A DNA stretch of 61,369 nt from Candidatus Omnitrophota bacterium (lineage in GTDB: Bacteria > Hinthialibacterota > Hinthialibacteria > Hinthialibacterales > Hinthialibacteraceae): the NCBI GenBank assembly GCA_013177805.1, contig JABLXU010000036.1, forward strand, positions 1 through 61,369. The letters run 5' to 3'. Of this stretch, positions 1 to 9,460 are shown piece by piece; position 1 is the stretch's first letter, and every line of letters starts with the position of its first letter. The position numbers and the translations under genes are program-made. Under the pieces are notes generated by a model that had not been told where the DNA came from, ran no database searches, and saw nothing but the letters and a program-made list of their open reading frames with translations.

Positions 1-424
1 GTCAGGGACAAATCGTATAACGCCCGGACCGGACCATAAAATTTCGTTACGTGTTCAATTCGTATCATTTAGGAACCTCTACGATTCGGCTTGGCGGAGT
101 TGGCATCGAATCCCAGAAATCGGGGGACAGTTGTCTCCACAGGCGCCGGGAAGGGGGTGCTCACCGGACGCTAGCCTTCTCCCTTCTCGATAGTCCGCAT
201 GGTTTCATTGTATCCTAGAATTTCTTAGGAAACATCGGAAAAAAGATCTCATTTAATTTTGTGTAAAATTGAGAAAAATTCAAACTATCTGCTTAACTTT
301 TCCCTCGATTTTTGATACAATCACCCCACCGGCCGGAAACGGTGAGCGGTTAAAATGCGCATGCAATGCCGATGCTTTATATGGTTGGATTCTTTTTTGG
401 ATAGCCCGGATTACGTACGGTTTG
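1..424. other. Left-edge intergenic region, no gene found
   Basis: No convincing gene is visible. The last 200 bases are AT-rich and probably hold the promoter of the first gene, but I could not settle on a -35/-10 pair. A small imperfect hairpin (TCCTAG...TTAGGA) lies at 213-230. An open frame runs upstream of position 425 but only from an ATT codon, and its translation does not resemble the neighbouring paralogue, so it is taken as untranslated. Confidence 0.4.
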
Positions 425-1516
425 ATGATGAATACTTATTCACCTATTGGGATCGATTTTTCGGAATTCTTCGATTCGGAAGAGGAAACCATATCGCAAG
501 AGAAGATTCAAAATCTTCTGGATCAGGTTATGGCCATCGCTTCCGAACAAGCCCGTCTTTCCCCTCAGGAGTTGGTGCGGGTCATGCATGGCGGGCGAAT
601 CACCTGGATGACCCGCCAACAGGCCGCGGAGTTTCTCAAGCAAACCATCAACGAGGATACACGCGAGGCCGTGGAACAGGCGCTCCGGGGGAAGCTTGGG
701 CCGATCCGCCGCGAATTGGAGATTTTGTTGGCGATCGCCCGGTACACGCTGCACCAATACAAAAAAACCCGGGCGTTGCCGCCCGAGGAGGTTCAACGGC
801 TTGAACCGGCCCTCCAGCACCGCGAACGCGAACTTCGTGACGATCTCGCCCAAACCGGGGAATACGAACTCCGGCTGGAACAAAAACGGCAGGCCTATCC
901 CTTCCTGGGGCAATATGAGCGTTTAGCCACGCAATTGCAAGAAGAACAAGCCAAGGGCAACCTTCAACGGGCGCGGGAACTGGCCAAGGATCTGGCGTTG
1001 AAGAAAAAACTGTATTTCCTGGCCTGCCGTTCTCTTGAGCCGGAAAGGCACGCCTTGAATATCCAACGCCTCAACCTTCAGAAGACGAAGAAAAAATTGA
1101 TCGGCGCGCAAACTGAAATCTGCGCTTCCCGCCAAAATGTCCTGCGCGGTGAATTGGAACAACTTCAACAGCAACTTCACTCCCTTCAGGGCCCGTTGCC
1201 ATCCAGTTTCCCCCGGGAAAATGTCCGAAAGGCCAGTTCGGCGGCATCTCCGGGAGGAATGAATCTGGATGAGATTCAACATCAAATCACGCAAAGGCAA
1301 AACCAATTGGCCGCGCTCCAGCAAGAAGGGGAAGTGTTGCAATTCCAGGAACGGCAGATGGATTCTCTCATTCAAACCATAACGGAACAGGTGAAACAAG
1401 AATCACCGGACCGGGAACCGGTTCCACCCGCGCCGCCCGCACCTCCGGTTTCGTCCAAGCTGGCCTATCCCAAGGAGGCTGGACCTTCGGGGAGTAAAAC
1501 CCCGGGATCCTCATGA
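425..1516 (+). CDS. Coiled-coil protein of unknown family, paralogue 1
   Basis: A 363-residue, mostly helical, charged protein that I cannot assign to a known family. The start (ATG at 425, or ATG at 428) is chosen because the sequence from there aligns with the start of the next gene. Shared blocks include a PEE-x-RR/QR-x-EP-x-L segment, a Q/K-x-YPFL/HPIL segment and a long QARELA-type helix. The C-terminal third is Gln/Glu-rich coiled coil, followed by a Pro-rich tail (PVPPAPPAPPV). There is no signal peptide, membrane segment or catalytic motif, so a cytoplasmic structural or scaffolding role is possible but is inference only. It is followed 152 bases later by its paralogue on the same strand. 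Confidence 0.7.
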   Translation: MMNTYSPIGIDFSEFFDSEEETISQEKIQNLLDQVMAIASEQARLSPQELVRVMHGGRITWMTRQQAAEFLKQTINEDTREAVEQALRGKLGPIRRELEILLAIARYTLHQYKKTRALPPEEVQRLEPALQHRERELRDDLAQTGEYELRLEQKRQAYPFLGQYERLATQLQEEQAKGNLQRARELAKDLALKKKLYFLACRSLEPERHALNIQRLNLQKTKKKLIGAQTEICASRQNVLRGELEQLQQQLHSLQGPLPSSFPRENVRKASSAASPGGMNLDEIQHQITQRQNQLAALQQEGEVLQFQERQMDSLIQTITEQVKQESPDREPVPPAPPAPPVSSKLAYPKEAGPSGSKTPGSS

Positions 1517-1668
1517 GCCGGCGCGGGTTGACCCAAGTTCCCATTTGGAAGGCAAGGAGGATGCACGGATTCTGGAAAGCGATTTCGTAGCAGGGCGACG
1601 CCTGATTCGAGGATGTTTCGAAATTTTCTGATCGATGGCAAAGATTGGTTATCCACGAGAGCAAACCG

Positions 1669-2742
1669 ATGGGTTTTACCATAGATTATGACACCCTTTT
1701 GCCACCTGATGCCGATGATCTGACACCGGACCGGTTGGAATCGGTTCTTGAGAAAGTGATCGCGGATGCCCTGAAGCAAGCGTCCCAGGAAGGTGCCGCG
1801 TTGATCCGGGTGGCCGGCGATGATGGAATCCGCTTCCTGACCTTGGAGGAGGCCGCCGCGTATGTGCAGTCCTCTCCGGAAAAAGAAGAGAGCGATCTGA
1901 AACGGAACCTCGAAAAAGCGTTACGGGAAGATCCCCGCGTTTTGGAAAAAGAGATCCAGATCGTTCTGTGGCTGGCCCGGCTGACTCTCAAGAAATACCG
2001 GGACAACGCCTTGATCTTGCCGGAAGAAATCCGGCGGGTGGAGCCGCAACTTCTCCGATTGGCCCGGCAAGTTCATTATCAATTGAAAAAACTGCGCGAG
2101 TGCTCGCACAAGATTAAAGAGCTGAGGCAGAAGCATCCCATCCTTGCCGAATTCGAACAGAAGGTGATCCAGTTGTTGCAATATCAAAAAGCGGGGGATC
2201 AAGACCAAGCCCGGGAACTGGCGCATCAGTTGGGTATGATCAAGCATCAATATCTTCGCTTCAGCCGCGGAATCGAGTCTGACATTCAGGCATCCAACAT
2301 CTTGCGCCTGGACCTTCAGCGCCAGAAAAAATCCATTCTCAGCTGTCACCGTTATCTCGCCGCTCAGCGGGAAGGCCGGCTCCAGGAAACCTCCCACGGA
2401 TTGCGGAAGAACATCAACAGCCTCAAATCCCTTCTCCTCAAAGTCCATGAAGAAAAGAAACCGATGGTCACCCAGGCATTGGGGGCGCAGTCGCGGAAAT
2501 TCATGGATACCCAGCAAGAAATCCAACTGGTTCAAAAAGAGCAAGCGGTGTTGAAACGGCAAGAAAGTGAAACCGAACGGCTGATCCATACCATGGCGCG
2601 GATTTTGAATCAATCCGCCAAAGGGATGGAATTCAAATCATCTCCGATTGGTAGTTCCCCATCGCCCCAACCGGGCGCCGTCCGGCCGGATGCCCCCATT
2701 TCCAAGCGCATGGTGATCATGGAAAGTCAAAAGAAGCGCTGA
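1669..2742 (+). CDS. Coiled-coil protein of unknown family, paralogue 2
   Basis: A 357-residue helical protein homologous over most of its length to the preceding gene. Both start with a short region containing an FxTxEEAAxY/WMTRQQAAEF-type patch that looks like a small helical module. Then come a LARLTLKKY-like helix, the LPEEIRRVEPQL block, and a long coiled coil ending in a Ser/Pro-rich tail. ATG 1669 is preferred over an upstream in-frame TTG at 1645 because the paralogue alignment begins here and a purine-rich GAGAG stands upstream. The 3' end overlaps the convergent HAD gene by 26 bases. Function is unknown; tandem duplication and divergence are clear. Confidence 0.7.
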   Translation: MGFTIDYDTLLPPDADDLTPDRLESVLEKVIADALKQASQEGAALIRVAGDDGIRFLTLEEAAAYVQSSPEKEESDLKRNLEKALREDPRVLEKEIQIVLWLARLTLKKYRDNALILPEEIRRVEPQLLRLARQVHYQLKKLRECSHKIKELRQKHPILAEFEQKVIQLLQYQKAGDQDQARELAHQLGMIKHQYLRFSRGIESDIQASNILRLDLQRQKKSILSCHRYLAAQREGRLQETSHGLRKNINSLKSLLLKVHEEKKPMVTQALGAQSRKFMDTQQEIQLVQKEQAVLKRQESETERLIHTMARILNQSAKGMEFKSSPIGSSPSPQPGAVRPDAPISKRMVIMESQKKR

Positions 2743-3466
2743 GCCGTTCTTTCTCTTCGCGTAGAATCCAATGGACCGCCTGACTCAGGCTGGTGGCATG
2801 ATAATCCGCCAAGCCATTCCCGTGTCCCTGGTCATAATAATCGATCAAAATGGTTTTCATGCCTAACCGTTTGGCCGGAAGGATGTCGGTGTCCTCGCGG
2901 TCTCCCAAGTACCAAGTCTCTCCGGGAGCAATGCCCGCGCGATCCAAGGCCATGCGGAAGATCCGTTCATCCGGCTTGGCGAATCCGACCGCGCAGGAGG
3001 CAATGCCGATTTCGAACCGTTCGAAGACCCCCAGCCGTCGCAGCACTGATTCGAAGGTCAGGTCCCAATTGGAGATTACCCCCAGCCGGCAACCCGCCGC
3101 CCGGAGGTGATCCAAGGCCGCGCGGACGTCCTCGAACAGACGCAGCCGGTGCCCGCTTTGCCATTCGTTCCATAACCAGCCGGCTCCGGTTTCGGCATCC
3201 GCGGGATAATCCAGCGTTTCCAGTACTTGGCGGTACAGTGTTCGAAAATACCGGGAGAAGCGTTCCTGGGTGACGAGATGGCGGGGTGGATTGAGTGTCA
3301 TGTAATCCGAGACGGCGGCGCGGGCGCGATCGAGGCTCAACTCTTGTCCGGCGAGTTGAAAACAATCCCGCAAGGCTTCGTAAAACGTGGGATAGCCATA
3401 AATAAAGGTGTCCCCCGCGTCCATGAACACCCATACCCGCTGTGGGCCTGTGGATACCGCACCCAT
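2717..3466 (-). CDS. HAD-superfamily hydrolase (HAD-IA)
   Basis: A 249-residue protein with all four HAD motifs: I (MDAGDTF, nucleophile Asp16), II (ISNWD), III (AKPDERIF, with the Lys) and IV (YLGDREDTD). A helical cap lies between I and II, as in subfamily IA phosphatases and dehalogenase-like enzymes. The usual second Asp of DxD is Gly (DAG), as in the DAGGT-type members, so phosphatase activity is probable but not certain. ATG 3466 has a strong AGGAGG eight bases upstream and is chosen over an upstream extension that reads as low-quality sequence. Substrate unknown; probably cytoplasmic. The gene is convergent with the coiled-coil pair. Confidence 0.85.
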   Translation of the reverse strand: MGAVSTGPQRVWVFMDAGDTFIYGYPTFYEALRDCFQLAGQELSLDRARAAVSDYMTLNPPRHLVTQERFSRYFRTLYRQVLETLDYPADAETGAGWLWNEWQSGHRLRLFEDVRAALDHLRAAGCRLGVISNWDLTFESVLRRLGVFERFEIGIASCAVGFAKPDERIFRMALDRAGIAPGETWYLGDREDTDILPAKRLGMKTILIDYYDQGHGNGLADYHATSLSQAVHWILREEKERLSASFDFP

Positions 3467-3728
3467 GGCTCGTGCCTCCTTGAGAGGGACCGACTGCTGC
3501 TTTGCTCGCAAAAGAACAGTATAAATCATCTCCCAGGGGGCGGGAGGCTTTCTTTTTCCGCAATCGGGTGAATTGGCCCCAGGGCTTTGATGAGGGTTAA
3601 GCGGTCTCGGGACGGGAGAGGAAATCAGGCGGTCATTCCCGGGGACCAGACTTGACATTACTCCGCTTCATGATGAGATGAAATCATGCGATCGATGGAA
3701 TTTATTCAATCTGCTGGAGGAAAGGATT

Positions 3729-5192
3729 ATGTGCAAACCAATCTGTTCATTGTTGGCGGTAGGTGGAATGATGATGATTTTATCGATGCCGTTGGCGGCC
3801 CAGGAACCGGTCACGGTGGAAGCGGCGGGATTGAAAGTGATCCTGCCGGATACCTGGATTTTCAAGACAGACATTGATCACGGCGATTATTGGGAACCGA
3901 CTACGGATGTATTCGGGGATGGGACTTTGGCGGTCTGTGCCGGCGTTCCGGGAGAGGATCCTTCCGGTATGGCCCTGCCGGGAACCATGAACGCCAAGGT
4001 GGCATTCATCAGCCCGGATGGCACCGTCCGGGAATATTGGGGATTTTATGATGACGCTGGGAATCCGTACATTGATAATTTCAATACCAAGAGGCAAACC
4101 GGCAATCCTCCGCGCATCGCGTGCGACCGGCGGCCGGGCGGGGTGCGGTATATCGTAGGCCAGGAGGCTACTCCTTGGGAGTTTACAGAATTCACTCCTG
4201 ACCGGTGGACTTCCCCGTTCTTATATGATGAGCGGGTGAGCGCCGTGCAGTTGTTCGAAAAAACCGCTGCCGGTCCGAAACCGATCATCGACGTGATCGA
4301 GCCGCTCTACTATGGAACAGAAGGCGCGCAGGGCGGCGGACATATGCGTTTCGGCGGTGATTTGGTGTTCTTGTCCAACGGGAATTTCGTGGTCGTCCCG
4401 GAGGACCGGACAGGCAACACGGTTGGTGGCAACGCGGCGGTGGCGGCGATTTACAATGGCGAAACCGGGGAACGCATCACCCCGGCGTTCGTGGGCACGG
4501 GATCGGGAAGGAACCGGGAAATCTGGTCGAATGTGGTGGCGTTCAAGGGCGGCTTCATGATCCGCGCCAGCGGCGAACTGACAACTTTTGACAATTCCGG
4601 GAATGTCTTGCTGTCATTGTTGCAAACCGATTTATCTTCCGTCACAGACGTGGGGCGGGCTGACGACACGCGCATTGCCGGCAATATCAATCATGAATTT
4701 ATCTATTTGGCGGGCGAAAACGCGGACACGGAAATCATAGTGACCAAAATCAATGCCGTCACGGGCGAATTGGTTAAAGAAGTTGTTGTTACCGAAGAAT
4801 ATTTCTTCGACTTTATGGATGCCAACGGCCAGCTGCCTTTCAGCCGGGAAAACTCGGCCACCGACGAGAATGGGAACGTTATCATTACCTGGGACGCCAC
4901 GCTCTATGGCTCCAATCCGGATGCCCTGGCCCGTATTTTTAACAGCGATTTAGAGCCACTAACCCCCACTTTCTATGTTTTCAACAATCACAACTCCGGG
5001 GCGGAAGGCGATAAGGGCATTTATCTGCATGAAGGGGATGTCGCTATGGATGGCAACCGGATCGTGATCTCCTTCAACGGCACCTTCCTTGATCCCGCGA
5101 CTGGGAATCCCACCCCCAAGGAACATACCTTGGTGACCGTGATCGAAAATCCCGCGAAACCCATGGCCGTGCTGGATTGGGAATTGCAGTAA
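3729..5192 (+). CDS. Secreted protein of unknown function, propeller-like
   Basis: A 487-residue protein beginning with a Sec signal peptide: a short basic start, a hydrophobic core including MMMILSM, and likely cleavage after the AAQ near residue 25. The rest is rich in short beta-type repeats with Gly/Asn turns and alternating phrases such as DLVFLSNGNFVVVPEDR and IIVTKINAVTGELVKE, which suggest a beta-propeller or WD/YVTN-like fold. No catalytic residues are recognised. The start is supported by GGAGG eight bases upstream; an upstream in-frame ATG at 3678 would hide the signal peptide. It stands alone and is followed by a strong terminator. Likely periplasmic or extracellular. Confidence 0.7.
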   Translation: MCKPICSLLAVGGMMMILSMPLAAQEPVTVEAAGLKVILPDTWIFKTDIDHGDYWEPTTDVFGDGTLAVCAGVPGEDPSGMALPGTMNAKVAFISPDGTVREYWGFYDDAGNPYIDNFNTKRQTGNPPRIACDRRPGGVRYIVGQEATPWEFTEFTPDRWTSPFLYDERVSAVQLFEKTAAGPKPIIDVIEPLYYGTEGAQGGGHMRFGGDLVFLSNGNFVVVPEDRTGNTVGGNAAVAAIYNGETGERITPAFVGTGSGRNREIWSNVVAFKGGFMIRASGELTTFDNSGNVLLSLLQTDLSSVTDVGRADDTRIAGNINHEFIYLAGENADTEIIVTKINAVTGELVKEVVVTEEYFFDFMDANGQLPFSRENSATDENGNVIITWDATLYGSNPDALARIFNSDLEPLTPTFYVFNNHNSGAEGDKGIYLHEGDVAMDGNRIVISFNGTFLDPATGNPTPKEHTLVTVIENPAKPMAVLDWELQ

Positions 5193-5240
5193 GGGTTGAA
5201 TGGCCTGAAGGAACGAAGCGAAGGTTTATATTAACGTACC

Positions 5241-5271
5241 GGGGCACGTGGAAACGTGCCCCCTCTTTTTT
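5241..5271 (+). terminator. Rho-independent terminator / GGGGCACGT repeat
   Basis: A nine-base-pair stem GGGGCACGT / ACGTGCCCC with a GGAA loop is followed by CTCTTTTTTT. It should terminate the secreted-protein gene. The same stem recurs without a T-run at 32869-32890, so this is also a copy of a dispersed palindromic repeat. Confidence 0.85.
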
Positions 5272-5354
5272 TAGCGATCGGATGGAGGTCTGGAGAGTAG
5301 GCCGGGATGAGAAGGATCAAGCATTTCCTTTAAGAAAGAGCAAAATGAATTGAT

Positions 5355-7139
5355 TCAATTCCCATCATACCGGTACTTGAAGCGTCCTTCGGGGGCCACG
5401 TCCCCGCTCAGATAAAAATCCATGATTTCCCCCGGCCGTTGGAGGTTATCGGCCCATTTGAAATCGAGGGCTACGGCCGTTAAATCGTCCGGCAAACCCA
5501 GGGCGGAGCGGGGAATGGCCAGATGCAGTTCGTTGCCGGCCGCCTTGAAATTCAACGGCGCGGCTTTCTCCCAGTTCCAGCCGCCGGTGTTTTTTTCCAG
5601 CCAGGTTTTTCCGTTGTCTTCGATAGTCCGATTGACGATAAAGTCATAGCCTTCCCAGCCGGTTTGGGTGTTTTGGTCCGCGTCGATCAACAGCCACATC
5701 CAATGAGACCCGGTGGAGGGCGTGAGTGGTTCGCGGGTCCGCGCGTAGAAATAGACGTGGCGCGTGTCCCGCGCCACCTTGCCGAGGACCAAATCGTTCC
5801 GGCCGGTGCGGTTGGTGTAATGCGTCCCGGCCGCTCCGTCATGGTCACGGGGGAGGGTCTCTCCCCAGTGATCCTGGTACGCGGGGCGGACGTCGCGCCA
5901 GGCTTCGAAGCCGCCTTCCAGGGCTATAGTTATCGGCTGAGAGGCCGCCGGCGGCGCGGGAACGCCTTTGTAGCGGCGGATGTGGGATACCATTTGCCAG
6001 TAGTAATTATCGCCGTGGCCGCCCTTCACCGGTTCGATATCGCGGCTGAATTCCTGGTTATACTGATCCACAAAAACTATGGGGCCGCCTTTCTCGCCCC
6101 ACCGGCCGGCGATCCACTCGTTCCAGCCGGTGATCATGACGAAGGGCGGATCGAGTTCGTAAGCCCGTTGCCATTGTTCCGCGATGTTGTAACCCCAAAG
6201 GACCGCGCCGGGGGTGGTGTCCATTTTACCGTTGTGGAAGCTGCGCCCGCGGGCGTCGCCGTGGCTCATGTTGGTAACCTGGCCGTCGCTCTGCCGCAGG
6301 TTCTGGGCGACGGAGACGTTGACCTGTTCGGGTGTTTGGGGATCGTCCGTGTAGCCGTAGGGTTGCGGATAGGCGGCCTCCCAGTGCCAGGCGTAGGGGG
6401 TGTTCACCATGGTGAAGGGCCAATGGGCGCGGCGCAGGGTAAAGAATTCCCGCAGTTCAGGGGAGGCCTTTTCTGGATCGCAGATCATCAGCGGTTTGCC
6501 CTGCCAGCGGAACCATAAGTCCGGGAAGTGGCCGGGTTGGTAGAGGTCTTCGTAAATCTTCTGGGCTGTTTCACCCGCCTCCGTATTGACCATGAAGGCG
6601 ATTTGCGGCGTCTGGCCGCCTTCCTGGCGCACTTGGGTGAACACATCGCACAGGGCGTGGTACACATCCGCGTAGATCACGGCATTGGTGGTATCGAAGA
6701 TAAGGACATCGATGCCCGCGTCCGCCAGGAGTTGCGCGTGCCGCCGCAGCACCCAGGGATCGGTGCTGAAATAATATCCGTAAAGCGGTTCGCCCCAGTA
6801 ATGGTACATGCCGATCGGCCCCCAGAGGGGGGAATCCGGTTTTTTCAGCGCTTCGGGATCTTTTTCCAGGATGATCGAGATATCGTAAGGCCCCTCCGTG
6901 TAGGGGCAACGGCCGCCCGGATTGTTGTGCCAGAGAAAATAGAAAATGCCCACGAAGCGGTTGGATTTCGGGGGACCGGCTTCATCCGGTGATGTCAAGG
7001 CACGGCCCAGGGCGTCCGTGGCCGGCCAGGGCACGCCTGGATTGGCCGCCGTGGATTCCGCCGGGCCGAAGACCGCCATGCACCCCTGTCCAAACACAAC
7101 CGCCAGGATTCCCAACCACAAGCCACGGTGGTTTTTCAT
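5355..7139 (-). CDS. Secreted GH99/GH71-like glycosidase with C-terminal CBM-like domain
   Basis: A 594-residue exported protein. The N-terminal MKNHRGLWLGILAVVFGQGC stretch is a signal peptide. From about residue 70 it reads like a TIM-barrel glycosidase of the WbsX/GH99-like group: VGIFYFLWH, a GPYDI segment, GMYHYWGEPLYGYY, DAGIDVLIFDTTNA, then a late ITGWNEWIAGRWG segment typical of this barrel. The last 180 residues (ITIALEGGFEAWRDVRP onwards, with YFYARTREPLTP and IPRSALGLPD) look like a DOMON/CBM9-type carbohydrate-binding beta-sandwich. ATG 7139 is chosen because it starts the signal peptide and has AGAAAGG upstream. The substrate is unknown, probably an alpha-linked glycan outside the cell. 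Confidence 0.65.
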   Translation of the reverse strand: MKNHRGLWLGILAVVFGQGCMAVFGPAESTAANPGVPWPATDALGRALTSPDEAGPPKSNRFVGIFYFLWHNNPGGRCPYTEGPYDISIILEKDPEALKKPDSPLWGPIGMYHYWGEPLYGYYFSTDPWVLRRHAQLLADAGIDVLIFDTTNAVIYADVYHALCDVFTQVRQEGGQTPQIAFMVNTEAGETAQKIYEDLYQPGHFPDLWFRWQGKPLMICDPEKASPELREFFTLRRAHWPFTMVNTPYAWHWEAAYPQPYGYTDDPQTPEQVNVSVAQNLRQSDGQVTNMSHGDARGRSFHNGKMDTTPGAVLWGYNIAEQWQRAYELDPPFVMITGWNEWIAGRWGEKGGPIVFVDQYNQEFSRDIEPVKGGHGDNYYWQMVSHIRRYKGVPAPPAASQPITIALEGGFEAWRDVRPAYQDHWGETLPRDHDGAAGTHYTNRTGRNDLVLGKVARDTRHVYFYARTREPLTPSTGSHWMWLLIDADQNTQTGWEGYDFIVNRTIEDNGKTWLEKNTGGWNWEKAAPLNFKAAGNELHLAIPRSALGLPDDLTAVALDFKWADNLQRPGEIMDFYLSGDVAPEGRFKYRYDGN

Positions 7140-7183
7140 GAAATCTGCCTTTCTGGGAAAAGATCGATTACGCCCTTGGATAA

Positions 7184-7293
7184 GGGCGGACACCAAGATC
7201 CGCCCCTACAAAAATTCCCTCACCCTACCTCTCTCCCAGAGGGAGGGAATTGATTACTTTTGTTACTTCATTCCCAGGGCTTACGCCCAGGGC
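7184..7293. repeat. Cluster of three intergenic palindromic repeat elements
   Basis: Three different short elements sit between the glycosidase and a pseudopilin. At 7184-7205 there is a GGGCGGA/TCCGCCC hairpin followed by CCTAC. At 7217-7247 is a CCCTCACCC...CTCTCCC..GGGAGGG unit. At 7273-7293 is a CCCAGGGCTTACGCCCAGGGCT direct/inverted repeat. Relatives of each occur elsewhere in the window, always between genes. Confidence 0.7.
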
Positions 7294-7393
7294 TCCACTC
7301 ATGCCGCGCCGATGGCGCTGGAAAAAAGCATAACCTTCAGTGAATCATTCGGCATGAATTCTCAATAGAACAAACGCGTTTATCGATACATCC

Positions 7394-7942
7394 TCAATAA
7401 TTCCCCTTCGTGTAGGGGAAATCATTGGTGTAATGCCCCTCGACTCCGGAAATGATGTTGCCGGTGCTGAGGATGCCGTTGGTGCTGTTATAGGTTTCGC
7501 CGTCGAACACCTGGTCCGGGCCGTAACTGATGACGAAAAAGGCGAATTGGCGGTTGCTGCGGACGGGATCGGTGGAGTTGCCGTTGTACGCGAAATAGGC
7601 CGGCTCGCAGTGGTATTGTCCCACCGTGCAGCATTCCCAAGGCCATTCGTGCTTGCGCTTGGGATCCGCGAAGATGTCCAGCACCGAGGTGGTCAGGTAG
7701 GCGATGGGGGAGGTGACATATTTATGTTGGGCGGGATCTCCGTCGATGTGGGGAGGATACTTGCCGCGGTCCATCCGGTACATGAGATAGCTTTGGGAGA
7801 TGGCGCGTTCTTCCGAAACCACCCGGGAGATCTTTGCCTTGACGCGCGCGTTCAGGAAATTGGGGACCGCGATGGCGGCCAGGATGCCGATGATCGCCAC
7901 CACGATCAGGAGTTCAATGAGGGTAAACGAGGCCCGGCGCAT
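7394..7942 (-). CDS. GspG-like pseudopilin (1 of 5)
   Basis: A 182-residue type IV pilin-like protein. The prepilin peptidase site and helix (RRASF/TLIELLIVVAIIGILAAIA) begin at residue 2 of the leader, with the invariant Glu at mature position 5. The globular part keeps the order seen in the other copies: TSPIAYLTT..DIFADP, then ISYGPDQ, then TNGILSTGNI. It has an extra Cys pair (WECCTVGQYHC). The start at 7942 is set by GGAGG eight bases upstream; earlier TTG/ATG codons overlap that ribosome-binding site. It is probably inserted in the inner membrane and assembled into a type II or type IV pilus-like fibre. No assembly genes are nearby. It lies 45 bases downstream of the Gfo/Idh gene and may be co-transcribed with it. 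Confidence 0.85.
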   Translation of the reverse strand: MRRASFTLIELLIVVAIIGILAAIAVPNFLNARVKAKISRVVSEERAISQSYLMYRMDRGKYPPHIDGDPAQHKYVTSPIAYLTTSVLDIFADPKRKHEWPWECCTVGQYHCEPAYFAYNGNSTDPVRSNRQFAFFVISYGPDQVFDGETYNSTNGILSTGNIISGVEGHYTNDFPYTKGNY

Positions 7943-7987
7943 GCGGGATTCCTCCATCAAGGGATAACCATCCGGACAAACCGTTCC

Positions 7988-9295
7988 CTACGCCAGGCTC
8001 CAAGGCCGCCGGTATTGGCGTGAAACCAACCGGTTGGCTTCGGGATTGTTTTTGACTTGTTCATTTTCCGAATCCCAGTAAATCCGGTCTCCAGAACGGA
8101 AAGCGATATTGCCCAAATGGCCGCCCTTGGTGAGGCGGTGGGCATATTCGACGTTGCAAGTGGTTTTTTCGCGGGACTTGATCGAGTTCAGATATTCGCG
8201 GATATGGCCGGGGGATTCGGGAATTGAAGGTTCCGGCCGGGGGAAATCTTCCTGTTTTTTGCCATCCACCCACACCTCGTGGCGGTCATAATTGGTCACC
8301 AGAGTAGCCTGGGTGCCTTCGAAAATGCAGCCGATTCCCCCCATGTGGGCGAAAGCGGGGGGATTGGGATCCAACGTCCAGACCATGGTGAGCCCGGGAT
8401 ATTCATACAACACTTCAAGACAATCGGGCGTTTCGGTGTTGTCTTCAAGAAAACGCCGCGCGCCGGTGGCCGACACGCTGATGGGATCGGGCAGATCGAG
8501 CGCCCAGTAGGCCACATCCGTGATATGGCACCAAAAGTCAATGAAGACTCCGCCGGAATAATCCCAGAAGTAGCGGAAATGAAAATGGGAGCGGTTGGGG
8601 TTATAAACCCGCTGCGGCGCCGGGCCCAGCCAGAAGTTGTAGTCCAGCCCGGCGGGCGGTTCGCCGTCGGCCGGGCGTCCCAGTCCCTTGGAAGTCGAGG
8701 AGGTTTTCCAGCAGTGGACGCGGGTGATCCTGCCCAGATTGCCGGAACGGACTAACTCCACCACCCGGCGGTAATTGTCAGAGGAGTTATGGATGTGCGT
8801 GCCGAGTTGGGTGACGCGGTGGTTATCGAGAGCCGCCTGGACCATGGCGCGGCCCTCGGCGATGTTATGGCAGAGGGGCTTTTCGACAAAGACATCTTTG
8901 CCGGCCTGGCAGGCGGTGATGGTGGTGAGGGCGTGCCAATGATCGGGCGTGGCGATCATGACCGCGTCGATATCTTTTTGATCCAGAAGCCGTCGGAAAT
9001 CGTTGAACAAGGGAGGCCTCGTGTCGCGCCGTTTTTCGACTTCGCCGGCGGCTTTTTCGAGATGCGTTTGGTCGACATCGCACAGGCCGCCCACTACGAC
9101 ATCCTCATGCCGCATGAACTCGTTCAACCGGCCGGAGCCCATGCCGCCCAAACCGATAAAGCCCATCACGATGCGTTCATTGGGGCTTTCACCGGCCAGG
9201 GCGCGGTACTGGGAAGCGGTCAGGGCCGTTGAAATTCCGGCGCCAGCGGTTTTCAGGAAGGTTCTGCGGTTCAGGGTAGAGGGGGTGCGTTTCAT
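7988..9295 (-). CDS. Tat-exported Gfo/Idh/MocA oxidoreductase
   Basis: A 435-residue NAD(P)-dependent oxidoreductase-like protein. A twin-arginine signal (NRRTFLKTAGAG) occupies the first 35 residues, so it is exported folded. A Rossmann motif GFIGLGGMGSGR follows, then the family segment ATPDHWHALTTI and the cofactor/substrate Lys in VEKPLCHN. The C-terminal sheet domain carries DYSGGVFIDFWCHITDVAYWAL. Such periplasmic members are abundant in Planctomycetes, Verrucomicrobia and similar glycan degraders and probably act on sugars or inositols; the substrate here is unknown. A paralogue lies at 33180-34556. Confidence 0.88.
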   Translation of the reverse strand: MKRTPSTLNRRTFLKTAGAGISTALTASQYRALAGESPNERIVMGFIGLGGMGSGRLNEFMRHEDVVVGGLCDVDQTHLEKAAGEVEKRRDTRPPLFNDFRRLLDQKDIDAVMIATPDHWHALTTITACQAGKDVFVEKPLCHNIAEGRAMVQAALDNHRVTQLGTHIHNSSDNYRRVVELVRSGNLGRITRVHCWKTSSTSKGLGRPADGEPPAGLDYNFWLGPAPQRVYNPNRSHFHFRYFWDYSGGVFIDFWCHITDVAYWALDLPDPISVSATGARRFLEDNTETPDCLEVLYEYPGLTMVWTLDPNPPAFAHMGGIGCIFEGTQATLVTNYDRHEVWVDGKKQEDFPRPEPSIPESPGHIREYLNSIKSREKTTCNVEYAHRLTKGGHLGNIAFRSGDRIYWDSENEQVKNNPEANRLVSRQYRRPWSLA

Positions 9296-9401
9296 AAGCT
9301 TGATCCATTCATGGGCAGAAGGTTACGAAAATCATTCCGGAAAAAGGGTAACATATTTTTCCTCCATTCGGAAAGTGATCTGGGAAAGTTTCGGATGTGA
9401 C

Positions 9402-9430
9402 TTTTGCTTTGGAATAAATTCGCTTACAAT
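9402..9430 (+). promoter_or_regulatory. Putative promoter of the BMC-H gene
   Basis: TTTTGC, a 17-base spacer, then TACAAT (5 of 6 matches to the -10 consensus), ending 30 bases before the BMC start codon. The -35 box is weak. Confidence 0.4.
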
Positions 9431-9460
9431 GGGTGGTACTATTTCAGGAGAGACAGCGAC

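Noticed and set aside
1561..1590. Nine-codon frame preceded by AAGGAGG
   Set aside because: The ribosome-binding site touches the ATG with no spacer, and the peptide is too short to judge; probably chance.
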